Below, in pieces: positions 33,920-42,416 of a stretch of DNA of 64,000 nucleotides. This DNA comes from Amycolatopsis dendrobii. GTDB lineage: Bacteria > Actinomycetota > Actinomycetes > Mycobacteriales > Pseudonocardiaceae. Numbering within the stretch: position 1 is the stretch's first letter; each line of letters begins with the position of its first letter. The stretch is taken from positions 186,001 through 250,000 of the forward strand of contig NZ_JACGZW010000012.1 of assembly GCF_014145675.1 (NCBI RefSeq), written 5' to 3'. The notes beneath the pieces were generated by a model that saw only the letters and a list, made by a program, of their open reading frames with translations, did not search any database and was not told the DNA's origin. The translations under genes were made by a program, and so were the position numbers.

Positions 33920-36900
33920 GGCGCACCGGCTTTCGCCGCCCGGAACTCGTCCAGCTGCCGAGCGAGAGCGCTCCGGTATTTCGCGACAGTGGCGAGCTTG
34001 ACGTCCTCGTAGCCGCGCACCAGGTCTGGCAAAAGAGCCATTTCCACTGCCAGAGCGTGGTTTTCCGGGTCGAGCCGCTCAGCCAGCTCGCCCACGACCC
34101 GTTCGTACTCAGCGATCAAGTCACGCTCCAGCCGCCGGACCGCGGCGCGGCCGAACGGGTCCAGCGGCGTCCCCCGCAACCACCGCCCCGCCACCAGGAC
34201 CCGGAAAACCGGCTTGAACCACGGCCCCAGTTCGATCTTGCGGCGCATGCCGAGCGCCTTGAGCACCGGCGGATGCAACCGGTACGCGATGCGGGCGTCG
34301 GCGCCGAATCGCGCGCGGACTCGGCGTTCCTGCGCCGGATCCAGCGAAAGCCGCGCGACCTCGTACTCGTCCTTGTAGGCCATGAGCTTGTACAGATTCC
34401 GCGCCACCGCTTCCGTCAGCGCCGTCGCGCCCGGGACCGCACTGGACTCGGCGCGGCGCACCCGTTCCACCTGCTCCGCGTAACGGCGCGCGTAGCCGAC
34501 GTTCTGGTACGCGATGAGGTCTGGCACCCGGACCCGCAGCAACCGCGCGAGTTCAGCGCTTTCGCCGACGGTGGCCAGGAGTGCGCGGGCCGCCGGGGAC
34601 AGCGCGGGCTCCGGTTCGGGTTCTCCGCGCACACCGGCGAGCACAGTTTCCAGCGCCGCAGGGTCCGCGACCCATTGCCGGCCGCGGCGGAACGCCTGCA
34701 CGTTGGTCTCGACCCGAACCCCGTTGCGAGAGACGGCTTCTTCGATCGCCTCCGCTGGAACAGGCAGCGCACCAAGCTGGTAGGCCACTCCGGTCAGCAG
34801 GAGATTGGCGTACTGGTCCTGGCCGAAGAGCACCTCGGCCATTTCCCGGGCATCCAGCGCCGTCATGGTTCCGGCCGCTTCGCGGAGCCGGTCGAGCAGG
34901 GCCGCCTCCTCGGGGAACGTGACGCTGGTGTCGGCGACCATCGCTCCGGTCGGGACCTTCGACGTCGAGACCACCGCGGTGGTCCGGCTCGGGTCGGCGA
35001 CGGCGAGGTAGCGCGGGTCCGCGGCGACGAGCACGTCGGCACCGAGGTAGAGGTCGCATTCACCGTCGCTGGCTTTGTTCGCGTGCGTCGCGCCGATCTT
35101 GACGTCGGAGACGACCGCGCCGCCCTTCTGCGCGAGCCCGGTCTGGTCGAGCGACCGCACCGGCAGTCCGGCGATGTTCGCCGCGGTCGCGAGGATCTGC
35201 GACAGCGTGACGACGCCGGAGCCGCCGACCCCGGTCACCCGCACGGTGTACCGCTCAGCCGAGACCGTCCGTTTCGGTTCCGGCAGCGGGTCCGCCAGAG
35301 GTTCGGCGAGCGGCCGCTTCCCCGCGCTCTTGCCGGGAAGCACGGTGAGGAACGACGGGCAATCCCCTTCCAGGCACGAGAAATCCTTGTTGCAGGACGA
35401 CTGGTCGATCCGGGTCTTGCGGCCGAATTCGGTGTCGACCGGCTGCACCGAGAGACAGTTCGACTTCTCCCCGCAGTCGCCGCAGCCCTCGCAGACGCGT
35501 TCGTTGATCACCGCGTGCTGCGGCGGTTCCGGGGCGAGCCCGCGTTTGCGTTTGCGGCGCAGTTCGGTCGCGCATTCCTGGTCGTGGATCAGCATCGTCA
35601 CGCCCGGGACGCGGGCGAGCGTCTCCTGCGCTTCGGCCAGCCGGTCGCGATGCCAGACCCGGACGCCGCGGCCGAGCCGGACGCGCCGGTAGCGCGCCGG
35701 TTCCTCGGTGGTGACGATGATCCGGCGCACGCCTTCAGCCCGCATCGCCGCGACGACCTGGGGAACGGTGAGCACCCCGGTCGGCTGCTGGCCGCCGGTC
35801 ATCGCGACGGCCGAGTTGTACAGCAGCTTGTAGGTGATGTTGACCCCGGACGCGACGGCCGCGCGCACCGCGAGGCTGCCGGAGTGGTGGAAGGTGCCGT
35901 CGCCGAGGTTCTGCACCAAGTGGTCGTCGCGCACGAACGGCGACATGCCGATCCATTGCGTGCCCTCGCCGCCCATCTGGGTCAGTCCGGTGATGTCGCC
36001 GTAGTCCTCGCGGCCGGTCATCAAGACCAGGCTGTGACACCCGATCCCGGCGCCAACCAGCGATCGCTCCGGCGTCTTCGTGGACGAATTGTGCGGGCAG
36101 CCCGAGCAGAAATACGGCGTGCGAGCGGCGAGCGGGAGCGCGATCGTGCGTCGCGGGGCCTGCCAGGATTCCACGGACGGGAAGCCGCCGTGCGCACGCA
36201 AGCGGATCGCGAGCGCCGCGGCGATGCGGTCCGGATCCAGTTCGCCGTCGGCCGGGACCAGCGCGGTGCCGTCGGGACCGCGTTTGCCAGCGACGGCCGG
36301 AGTGTCGGGACGGCCGTAGAGCAGGTCCTTGACCGCGGTCTCGATGAAAGAACGTTTCTCTTCCACCACCACGATCTCACGCAGTCCCGCCGCGAACCGG
36401 GTGACGGCTTCGGGTTCGAGCGGGTGCACCATCGCGAGCCGCAGCAGCCGGACTCCGCGACGCTCCAGTTCGGGCTCGTCCAGGCCCAGGATCTCCAGCG
36501 CCTGGCGGAGATCGTGATAGGTCTTGCCCGCGGCGACGATCCCGATCCGGGCGTCGCGGCCGCCGACAACGGTGTTCAGCCCGTTGACCGCGGCGTAACG
36601 ACGGGCGAGTTCGAGACGCGCGCCGTCACGGCTGCGCTCCAGCCTGCCGAGGTCCGGTTGCAGCATCCGGGCGGTCATCTCGTGGACGAACGGCCGACCG
36701 TCGACCACCGGATCCGGCTCAAGAGAACGGAACCGGCCCGGATCGACGCGCACGGTGCCGGTCCCGTCGGCGACGTTCGTAGCGATCTTGAACCCGACCC
36801 AGAGCCCGCAGGCCCGTGACATCGCCACCGCGTGCTGCCCGAGATCGAGGACCTCCTGCGGATCCGCCGGGTACAGCGTCGGCATGCCGAGGTCGGCCAG

Positions 36901-37365
36901 CAGCAGTTCGGAGCTGCCGGGCACCGTCGAGGATTTCGCGCCCGGGTCGTCGCCGACCAGCGCCAGCGCCCCGCCGAGGCGGTGGGTGCCCATGAGGTTG
37001 TTGTGCCGCAGGGCGTCCGAGGCGCGGTCCAGGCCCGGGGACTTGCCGTACCAATAGCCGGTGACGCCGTCGACCCGCCGGTTCTCCGACTGGGCCGCCA
37101 GCTGCGCGCCCTGCACCGCGGTGGCCGCCAGTTCCTCGTTGACGCCCGGCTTGAACACGATGTCGTGCTCGGCCAGCAGCTCCGCCTGTTTGCCCAGTTC
37201 GAGGTCGTATCCGCCGAGCGGCGAGCCCTCGTAGCCGGACACGAACGCCGCCGTCCGCAGCCCCGCCCGCTGGTCGGCGCGGCGTACCTCGAAGGGCAGC
37301 CGGGCCAGCGCCTGGACGCCGGTCAGCTGGAACTGCCCTTCGGCCGCGCGATATCGATCAGTCAC
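33913..37365 (-). CDS. Fused indolepyruvate ferredoxin oxidoreductase
   Basis: A 1150-aa single-chain enzyme that decarboxylates 2-oxo acids (aryl pyruvates in the best known members) to acyl-CoA with ferredoxin reduction. The N-terminal part is the pyrimidine-binding domain (SGYEGSPLGGYDLELGK). The middle contains the ThDP-binding region around GIGCHSLVLMTG and ITGLTQMGGEGTQWIG. A cysteine-rich 4Fe-4S segment near residues 625-670 reads CEGCGDCGEKSNC then CNKDFSCLEGDC. The C-terminal gamma-like domain begins VRVTGVGGSGVVTLSQIL. Start is GTG 37365. It probably supplies the acyl-CoA for the thiolase and CoA-transferase in this operon. Substrate specificity cannot be read. Confidence 0.85.
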   Translation of the reverse strand: MTDRYRAAEGQFQLTGVQALARLPFEVRRADQRAGLRTAAFVSGYEGSPLGGYDLELGKQAELLAEHDIVFKPGVNEELAATAVQGAQLAAQSENRRVDGVTGYWYGKSPGLDRASDALRHNNLMGTHRLGGALALVGDDPGAKSSTVPGSSELLLADLGMPTLYPADPQEVLDLGQHAVAMSRACGLWVGFKIATNVADGTGTVRVDPGRFRSLEPDPVVDGRPFVHEMTARMLQPDLGRLERSRDGARLELARRYAAVNGLNTVVGGRDARIGIVAAGKTYHDLRQALEILGLDEPELERRGVRLLRLAMVHPLEPEAVTRFAAGLREIVVVEEKRSFIETAVKDLLYGRPDTPAVAGKRGPDGTALVPADGELDPDRIAAALAIRLRAHGGFPSVESWQAPRRTIALPLAARTPYFCSGCPHNSSTKTPERSLVGAGIGCHSLVLMTGREDYGDITGLTQMGGEGTQWIGMSPFVRDDHLVQNLGDGTFHHSGSLAVRAAVASGVNITYKLLYNSAVAMTGGQQPTGVLTVPQVVAAMRAEGVRRIIVTTEEPARYRRVRLGRGVRVWHRDRLAEAQETLARVPGVTMLIHDQECATELRRKRKRGLAPEPPQHAVINERVCEGCGDCGEKSNCLSVQPVDTEFGRKTRIDQSSCNKDFSCLEGDCPSFLTVLPGKSAGKRPLAEPLADPLPEPKRTVSAERYTVRVTGVGGSGVVTLSQILATAANIAGLPVRSLDQTGLAQKGGAVVSDVKIGATHANKASDGECDLYLGADVLVAADPRYLAVADPSRTTAVVSTSKVPTGAMVADTSVTFPEEAALLDRLREAAGTMTALDAREMAEVLFGQDQYANLLLTGVAYQLGALPVPAEAIEEAVSRNGVRVETNVQAFRRGRQWVADPAALETVLAGVRGEPEPEPALSPAARALLATVGESAELARLLRVRVPDLIAYQNVGYARRYAEQVERVRRAESSAVPGATALTEAVARNLYKLMAYKDEYEVARLSLDPAQERRVRARFGADARIAYRLHPPVLKALGMRRKIELGPWFKPVFRVLVAGRWLRGTPLDPFGRAAVRRLERDLIAEYERVVGELAERLDPENHALAVEMALLPDLVRGYEDVKLATVAKYRSALARQLDEFRAAKAGAPC

Positions 37366-38270
37366 GACCGGATTCCTCCCTCTGCCGCCAGTGCCCGAAG
37401 CTGGTCCAGCACTGGCTCGACGCCTGGCGCGCGGGTCAACGGATGGATCGCCACGTGATCAGCCCCCGCGGCGAGATGCTCGCGAACCCGCGCCGCCACC
37501 TGGTCCGCAGCGCCGCACACGACCAACTCGTCCACCAGCCGGTCGCTCCCGCCGTCGGCGAAGTCTTCGTCCCCGAAACCCAAGGCACGCAAGTGGTTCA
37601 CGTAATTCCGCAGCACAAGCCGGGTCGCGACGTGCTCCCGCGCCACCTCGCGCGCCCGTGCCGCGTCCGCATCGACGACCACTGCCTGTTCCGGAACGAG
37701 CAACGGCTCCGGACCGAGACGTTCCCGGGCGGCCGCGGTATGCGCGGGCGGCACGAAGAACGAGTGCATCCCGGCGGCCCGGTCGCGGGCCAGTTCCTGC
37801 ATCCGGGGCCGCAACGCCGCCAGCACCCGAGGCACCGCACGATCCGGCCGCGGCCCCCGGTAGCGATCGCTGTCCAGCACGTCGAGGTATTCGCGCAACG
37901 CCGTCAGCGGCCGGTCATGGCCATTCCCGCGGCCGGCCTCCGCGTGGCTGGCACCGAGGCCGAGCACGAACCGTCCGGGGAAAGCCTCGCCGAGCGTCTG
38001 GGCCGCGCCTTCGGCGGCGACCGCGTCGCGAGCCCAGATGGTGGCGACTCCGGTGGCTACGGTCAGCCGCGTGGTCGCCGACAACAGCAACGCGGCGTTG
38101 GTGAAGATTTCCTTGTGCGCCGGGGATTCGCCAATCCACAGCGCACCGTAGCCGAGGTCCTCGACCACCCGGGCGGCCTTCGCGGCCTCGGCGGCGGGAA
38201 CCTCCGCCAGCACGGACAGCCACACGCCGACCGGGCCGATCCGGGCCGCCAGTTCACGAGACGGCTTCAC
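37362..38270 (-). CDS. Luciferase-like F420-type oxidoreductase
   Basis: A 302-aa luciferase-like oxidoreductase with GTG start 38270 (GTGA overlap with the DUF35 gene) and a GTGA overlap with the IOR start. N-terminal pattern IGPVGVWLSVLAEVPAAEAAK, then VVEDLGYGALWIGES, FPGRFVLGLGASHAE and a long C-terminal helical region with DELVVCGAADQVAARVREHL. It is of the same superfamily as the 290-aa protein at 26356 but not closely similar. The usual annotation is coenzyme F420-dependent. A reduction or hydroxylation step on a CoA-linked intermediate is a reasonable guess. Confidence 0.8.
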   Translation of the reverse strand: MKPSRELAARIGPVGVWLSVLAEVPAAEAAKAARVVEDLGYGALWIGESPAHKEIFTNAALLLSATTRLTVATGVATIWARDAVAAEGAAQTLGEAFPGRFVLGLGASHAEAGRGNGHDRPLTALREYLDVLDSDRYRGPRPDRAVPRVLAALRPRMQELARDRAAGMHSFFVPPAHTAAARERLGPEPLLVPEQAVVVDADAARAREVAREHVATRLVLRNYVNHLRALGFGDEDFADGGSDRLVDELVVCGAADQVAARVREHLAAGADHVAIHPLTRAPGVEPVLDQLRALAAEGGIRS

Positions 38271-38677
38271 GCCTGCTCCCCCGGCCCGAATTCCGGCAGC
38301 CACACCCCGTCGCCGACCTCGCGGAACGAGACCGTCACCGGTTCGCCGAGCACAGGGTCGTCCGGGCCGGTCCACGTCGTGGTCAGGTTCGGGCCGCTGT
38401 CGAGCCGGACCTGCACCACGACGTACGGCACGTCGTCACCCTCGAAGTAGCGCTTGTGGAACCGGACCCAGCTGTGCACCCGGCCGGTCCCGGCGTCGGT
38501 CGTCCACTCGACGTCGCGCCGGAAATCACGCGGGCACACCGGGGACGGCGGCCAGAACGCCTCGCCGCACGAGCCGCACACCGGGACGCGCAGTTCGCCG
38601 CGAGCCGCGCCGTCGAGGTGTTCGACGTCCTCGGGGTAGCGAAGCGGGAGAGGTCGCGCAGCGGTCATCGTGGTCAC
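38267..38677 (-). CDS. DUF35/OB-fold Zn-ribbon partner of the thiolase
   Basis: A 136-aa protein with an N-terminal rubredoxin-like zinc ribbon (PVCGSCGEAFWPPSPVCPRDF; three of four Cys visible) and a C-terminal OB fold with VHSWVRFHKRYFEGDDVPYVVVQV. Such proteins form complexes with thiolase-like enzymes and shuttle acyl-CoA chains. The start is GTG 38677 (GTGA overlap with the thiolase stop), and the stop overlaps the luciferase-like gene. The pairing with the adjacent thiolase is strongly supported by this family. Confidence 0.85.
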   Translation of the reverse strand: MTTMTAARPLPLRYPEDVEHLDGAARGELRVPVCGSCGEAFWPPSPVCPRDFRRDVEWTTDAGTGRVHSWVRFHKRYFEGDDVPYVVVQVRLDSGPNLTTTWTGPDDPVLGEPVTVSFREVGDGVWLPEFGPGEQA

Positions 38678-39846
38678 CGGTCCTTCGTGAAGACAGTCGA
38701 ATCGCCGAACGGCGTCGCCCACTGGACGACCTCGCATCCGGTCACCTGGCGGTCGCCGGCCTGGCCGCGGATCTGGCGGACCGCCTCGGCCATGTGCCCC
38801 CAGCCGCAGAGGTGCGCTTCGGACAGCAGCCCGCCCGCAGTGTTGACCGGCAGCTCGCCGCCGAGTTCGATGCGGCCGTCCTGCAGCCATTCGAGCGCTT
38901 GGCCCTCGCCGGCGAAGCCGAACCGCTCCAGCACGAACACCACGTTGGGCGAGAAAGCGTCGTAGAGCTGCAGCGAATCCACATCGCCCGGCCCGGAGAG
39001 GCCCGCCATCGCGTAGACCGGATGGTCCTCGACTCGGCGCTCGTCGCCCTGCGTGAACACGCCCAGCCCGGGCGGCGCGAAGATGAACTCGTCCCGGCCG
39101 GCGCGCAGGCCCTGCATTCCGGAGACGATCACCGCGGGCTGCCGCAGATCGCGCGCTCGCTCCACTGTGGTCACCAGCAGGCAGGCGCCGCCATCGCTGA
39201 GCAGCGCGAAGTCCGGACGGCGCAAGGGCTCCACGATGTAGGGCTGCGCGTCGTAATCCGCTTGCTCCAGCGGTTTGGTCATCTGCGCGTTGGGGTTGAG
39301 CCGGGCGTGGCGGCGCATGGCCATCGGCACCGCGGAGATCAGCGCGGGGTCGACGCCGTACCGCTCGCAGTACCGGCGGAACGCCATCGCCGCGCCCGCG
39401 CCGGGGGCGGTCATCCCGTAATGCGGCAGTTCCCCGTGCGAGCCGCCGCCTTGGCGCAGGCCTTCCGCGTCGCCCGCGCCGCCGACCATGCCCAGCCCGG
39501 AGAAAGACACTCCGGCCAGGCAAGCGGCCACCTCCGTGGTGCCGAGCGCCACGGCCTGTGCGGCGGCTTGCAGCGCGGGACCGACGAACCGGCCGTGGCT
39601 CCAGGTCTGCACGGCGGCGCGGATCCGCAGGCCGAACGCCTCCGCCACCCGGTCGTAGTCGATCGACAGCGGATAGCCGACGTTGGTGAACAGCCCGTCC
39701 ACGTCCCCGGCACCGAGTCCGGCGTCGTCCAGCCCCAGCTGAAGCGCCTCGGCGGCCAGGTCGAGGCCGCTGCGCGCGGATTTCCGGGACAGCTCGGTGA
39801 TGCCGATCCCGACTATCGCCACCTGGCGTACCGGTCCTAGCGGCAT
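38674..39846 (-). CDS. SCP2-type thiolase-like protein
   Basis: A 390-aa thiolase-superfamily protein of the lipid-transfer (SCP-x) type. N-terminal VAIVGIGITELSRKSARSGLDLAAEALQLGLDDAG begins the family fold. The C-terminal NTAGGLLSEAHLCGWGHMAEAVRQIRG matches the usual NTSGG..S.GH.. active-site loop. In this subfamily the enzyme with its DUF35 partner may act as an aldolase (as in Ltp2-ChsH2), not a Claisen thiolase; I cannot assign the catalytic cysteines with certainty. Start is ATG 39846; its stop overlaps the DUF35 start. It is the likely chain-cleaving enzyme of the island. Confidence 0.8.
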   Translation of the reverse strand: MPLGPVRQVAIVGIGITELSRKSARSGLDLAAEALQLGLDDAGLGAGDVDGLFTNVGYPLSIDYDRVAEAFGLRIRAAVQTWSHGRFVGPALQAAAQAVALGTTEVAACLAGVSFSGLGMVGGAGDAEGLRQGGGSHGELPHYGMTAPGAGAAMAFRRYCERYGVDPALISAVPMAMRRHARLNPNAQMTKPLEQADYDAQPYIVEPLRRPDFALLSDGGACLLVTTVERARDLRQPAVIVSGMQGLRAGRDEFIFAPPGLGVFTQGDERRVEDHPVYAMAGLSGPGDVDSLQLYDAFSPNVVFVLERFGFAGEGQALEWLQDGRIELGGELPVNTAGGLLSEAHLCGWGHMAEAVRQIRGQAGDRQVTGCEVVQWATPFGDSTVFTKDR

Positions 39847-39867
39847 GATCGTTCCTTTCTCGAAGCG

Positions 39868-40824
39868 TCAGAGAATCGCGTGCGCGTTGGCGGGGCTGCC
39901 GACCCCGCGCGGCAGCGGCAGCACCCCGGAGACGAGGAAGAACTCGTAGCTCCCCCGCTCCGCGCACGCCCGCGCGAGCCGGTCCAGCAGCCACAGCTCG
40001 CCCAGCGGCATGCCCTGCAACGCGATCAGCCGCCGGTGCAGGAAGCCCTTGGCGCGGTCCACCGGGAAGACCTCGACGCCGACGTTGTCCATCGCGACCG
40101 CGGCGAATTCCCGGTCCCAGAGATAGCCGGCCATGTCCTTCGCCGACTCCAGCCCGGGGCAAGCGAAACCGGTGCCGATCGTTCCGCGCAGCGCGGCCCG
40201 GTCCCGCGCCGGCAGCTGCCGGTACCACTCCGTCCATCCGGTGCGGACCACGAGAATGTCCCCGGACGCGAAGACGGTTCCCTGCGCGTCGGCGACTTCG
40301 TCGAGCAGCGCGGCGGTGATCTCCACTGGCTCGTCCGGCGCGAGCGGCGTGCCTTGCGCCGCCAGGTGCCCGGCGACGTCGACCAGCACCCCACGCCCGC
40401 CGAAGCCGTGTTCAGCCCACCGGTCGACGCCCAGAACTTCGCTGTCCGCCAGGTCGGCTTCGCTGCGGCCGCCCCAGTAGCCGTGTCGTCCGGCTTTGAT
40501 GTGCCGCAGCCCGTCCCACTGCGAGGAACCCTGCAGATAGAACCCGTCCAGCCGGTCGTCGTGCCCGGCCGCGGTGTCCTCCACGACGTGCTGGAAGACA
40601 TCGCGCTCGTCGAACAGGCCAGGATCAGGCTCGTTCAGCGGCAGCGTCAGCGGGATCATCTGCCCGCTGCGCACCGTCTTCGCCGCGGCGAGCCGCTGCT
40701 GCGGTCCGATCAGGTTGAGCGTGCCGATTTCGTCCGCGCGCCCCCACACGTCCCACGCGTGGTGCTCGTCCCGGTCCGGCAGCGTCGGCAGGTCCGCGAA
40801 CGCCGGGGTGCGCCGCCCGGTCAT
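39868..40824 (-). CDS. Cyclase-family (kynurenine formamidase-like) metal hydrolase
   Basis: A 318-aa cyclase-family protein. These metal-dependent hydrolases open cyclic amides or imides, hydrolyse N-formyl amides, or act on lactones. Motifs include GTLNLIGPQQR near residue 34, DGFYLQGSSQWDGLRHIKAGRHGYWG near 94-118 with the metal-binding HIKAGRHG, and DILVVRTGWTEWYRQ. ATG 40824 overlaps the ligase stop. Together with the hydantoinase-like A/B genes, it suggests that a ring-opening or amide-hydrolysis step occurs. The gap of 21 bases to the thiolase keeps it in the operon. Confidence 0.75.
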   Translation of the reverse strand: MTGRRTPAFADLPTLPDRDEHHAWDVWGRADEIGTLNLIGPQQRLAAAKTVRSGQMIPLTLPLNEPDPGLFDERDVFQHVVEDTAAGHDDRLDGFYLQGSSQWDGLRHIKAGRHGYWGGRSEADLADSEVLGVDRWAEHGFGGRGVLVDVAGHLAAQGTPLAPDEPVEITAALLDEVADAQGTVFASGDILVVRTGWTEWYRQLPARDRAALRGTIGTGFACPGLESAKDMAGYLWDREFAAVAMDNVGVEVFPVDRAKGFLHRRLIALQGMPLGELWLLDRLARACAERGSYEFFLVSGVLPLPRGVGSPANAHAIL

Positions 40825-42416
40825 CCCGCCTCCAGCATCTCGCGCAGTTTGAGCTTGCTGACCTTCCCGGTGTGGGTCTGCGGCACCGCCGCCGAATCCA
40901 GCACCACGACCCGGGCGGGCACCTTGTAGCTCGCGGCCCGGGACCGGACGTACTCCCGCAACCTGCCCGCCAGTTCGGTTCCCTCCGCGCCGCTGCGCGC
41001 GTCCGCGACGACGACGCAGGCCATCTCCTGGTCGCCGTCCGGAGTGGACAGTCCGAAGACGTACGCCTGGTCGACCTCGGCGTGCTCGCCGAGGATGCCC
41101 TCGATCTCCACCGGCGCGACGTTGATGCCCTTGATCTTGAGCATTTCCTTCCAGCGGCCGCCGAACGACAGCCGTCCGTCCGCGTCGACCGATCCGAGGT
41201 CGCCGGTGCGGAACCAGCCGTCCGGGGAATGCGTGCCGCCGCTGACGTCCGATCCGCTGAGGTAGCCGTCGATCACGCAGCCCCGGATCTCGATCTCGCC
41301 GCTGACCCCGGGCGGGCACACCGCGCCGGACTTGTCCACGATGCGGATCTCCTGGGTCGGCAGCCGCCTGCCTTGGGTGTGCAGCTTGACTTCCGGCAGG
41401 TCGCTCGCGTCGGTCATGGTCACGAAGCCGTACGACTCGGTCAGCCCGTAGGCGCTGCACGCCTCGGTGATGCCGAGCCCTTCGATGGCCAGCCGTTTGT
41501 CCTCGGCGTTGAACCCGACCGGCCCGGTCCGCAGCGACGAGATGTCCCGGCTGCCGAAGCTCGGCGCGGCCAGCAGCGCACGGACCGCGGTCGCGAGTCC
41601 ATAAGAGACAGTGCACCGTTCGCGCTCGATGAAGGCCAGCGACGCGTCGCCGTCGACCTTCTCCTCGATGCACAAGGTCAAGCCGTGGCTCAGCGCGACC
41701 GGAAGCGCGTTACAGGCCCCGTAACCGAAGAACAACGGCATCGCGAACCACAGCCGGTCGCCCGGCCCGACGTGCATCCGCTCGCCCATCTCGTAGCCGT
41801 TGCGCAGCAGCTTGCCGTGCTCCAGCGGCACCGCCTTCGGCAACGCCGTGCTGCCGCTGGTGTAAAGGATCATCGCGAGGTCGTCCGGCCCCGCACTGCG
41901 CTCCGGCGCCGGGGCGGGCTCGAGCCCGGACGGGAACGGCTCGCCGGACGGCCAGAACAACGCGCCCAGATACCCGTCGGCGCGGGCTCCGCTCTCGAAG
42001 ACCTCCCCGTGCCCGGCGGCGGTGAGTTCGGCGAGCATGTCCTTGCCGAACACCTGCTTCTCGGTAACCACCAGGCGCAAGTCAGCGGTGCCGACCAGAT
42101 GCGCCAGCTCCGCCGACCGGTACCAGGTGTTGACCGGCACCGCGACCAGCCCGGCCCGCTGGGCGCCGAGCATCGTGACCAGCCAGCGCAGCCCGTTCGG
42201 CAGCAGGATCCCCACCCGCTCCCCCGGCCGCAGCCCCGCCGCGCGGAACGCGCCCGCCAGGTCGTCGCAGCGCCGGGCGAACTCGGCGAAGGTCAGCCGT
42301 CCCTCGGGCGCGACCACCGCCTCCTCGCCGGGAAACAGCTTCGCCAGCGCCGCCAGCGCGTCCGGGAAAGTATCCGGGGCAACCACGTCGTTCCGCCTTT
42401 CGTTGTGGCCCGTCAT
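40821..42416 (-). CDS. AMP-forming acyl-CoA ligase
   Basis: An adenylate-forming enzyme of 531 aa activating a carboxylic acid to its CoA thioester. The P-loop motif is ILYTSGSTALPKAVPL (usual G replaced by A), followed by YGLTESYGFV, GWFRTGDLGSV near residue 420, and the C-terminal lysine region GKVSKLKLREML. ATG 42416 overlaps the upstream hydantoinase-B-like stop and is coupled to it; the GTG at 42386 with AAAGGCGG upstream is an alternative giving 521 aa. No domain shows it is part of an NRPS. It probably primes the island's acid substrate. Confidence 0.85.
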   Translation of the reverse strand: MTGHNERRNDVVAPDTFPDALAALAKLFPGEEAVVAPEGRLTFAEFARRCDDLAGAFRAAGLRPGERVGILLPNGLRWLVTMLGAQRAGLVAVPVNTWYRSAELAHLVGTADLRLVVTEKQVFGKDMLAELTAAGHGEVFESGARADGYLGALFWPSGEPFPSGLEPAPAPERSAGPDDLAMILYTSGSTALPKAVPLEHGKLLRNGYEMGERMHVGPGDRLWFAMPLFFGYGACNALPVALSHGLTLCIEEKVDGDASLAFIERERCTVSYGLATAVRALLAAPSFGSRDISSLRTGPVGFNAEDKRLAIEGLGITEACSAYGLTESYGFVTMTDASDLPEVKLHTQGRRLPTQEIRIVDKSGAVCPPGVSGEIEIRGCVIDGYLSGSDVSGGTHSPDGWFRTGDLGSVDADGRLSFGGRWKEMLKIKGINVAPVEIEGILGEHAEVDQAYVFGLSTPDGDQEMACVVVADARSGAEGTELAGRLREYVRSRAASYKVPARVVVLDSAAVPQTHTGKVSKLKLREMLEAG

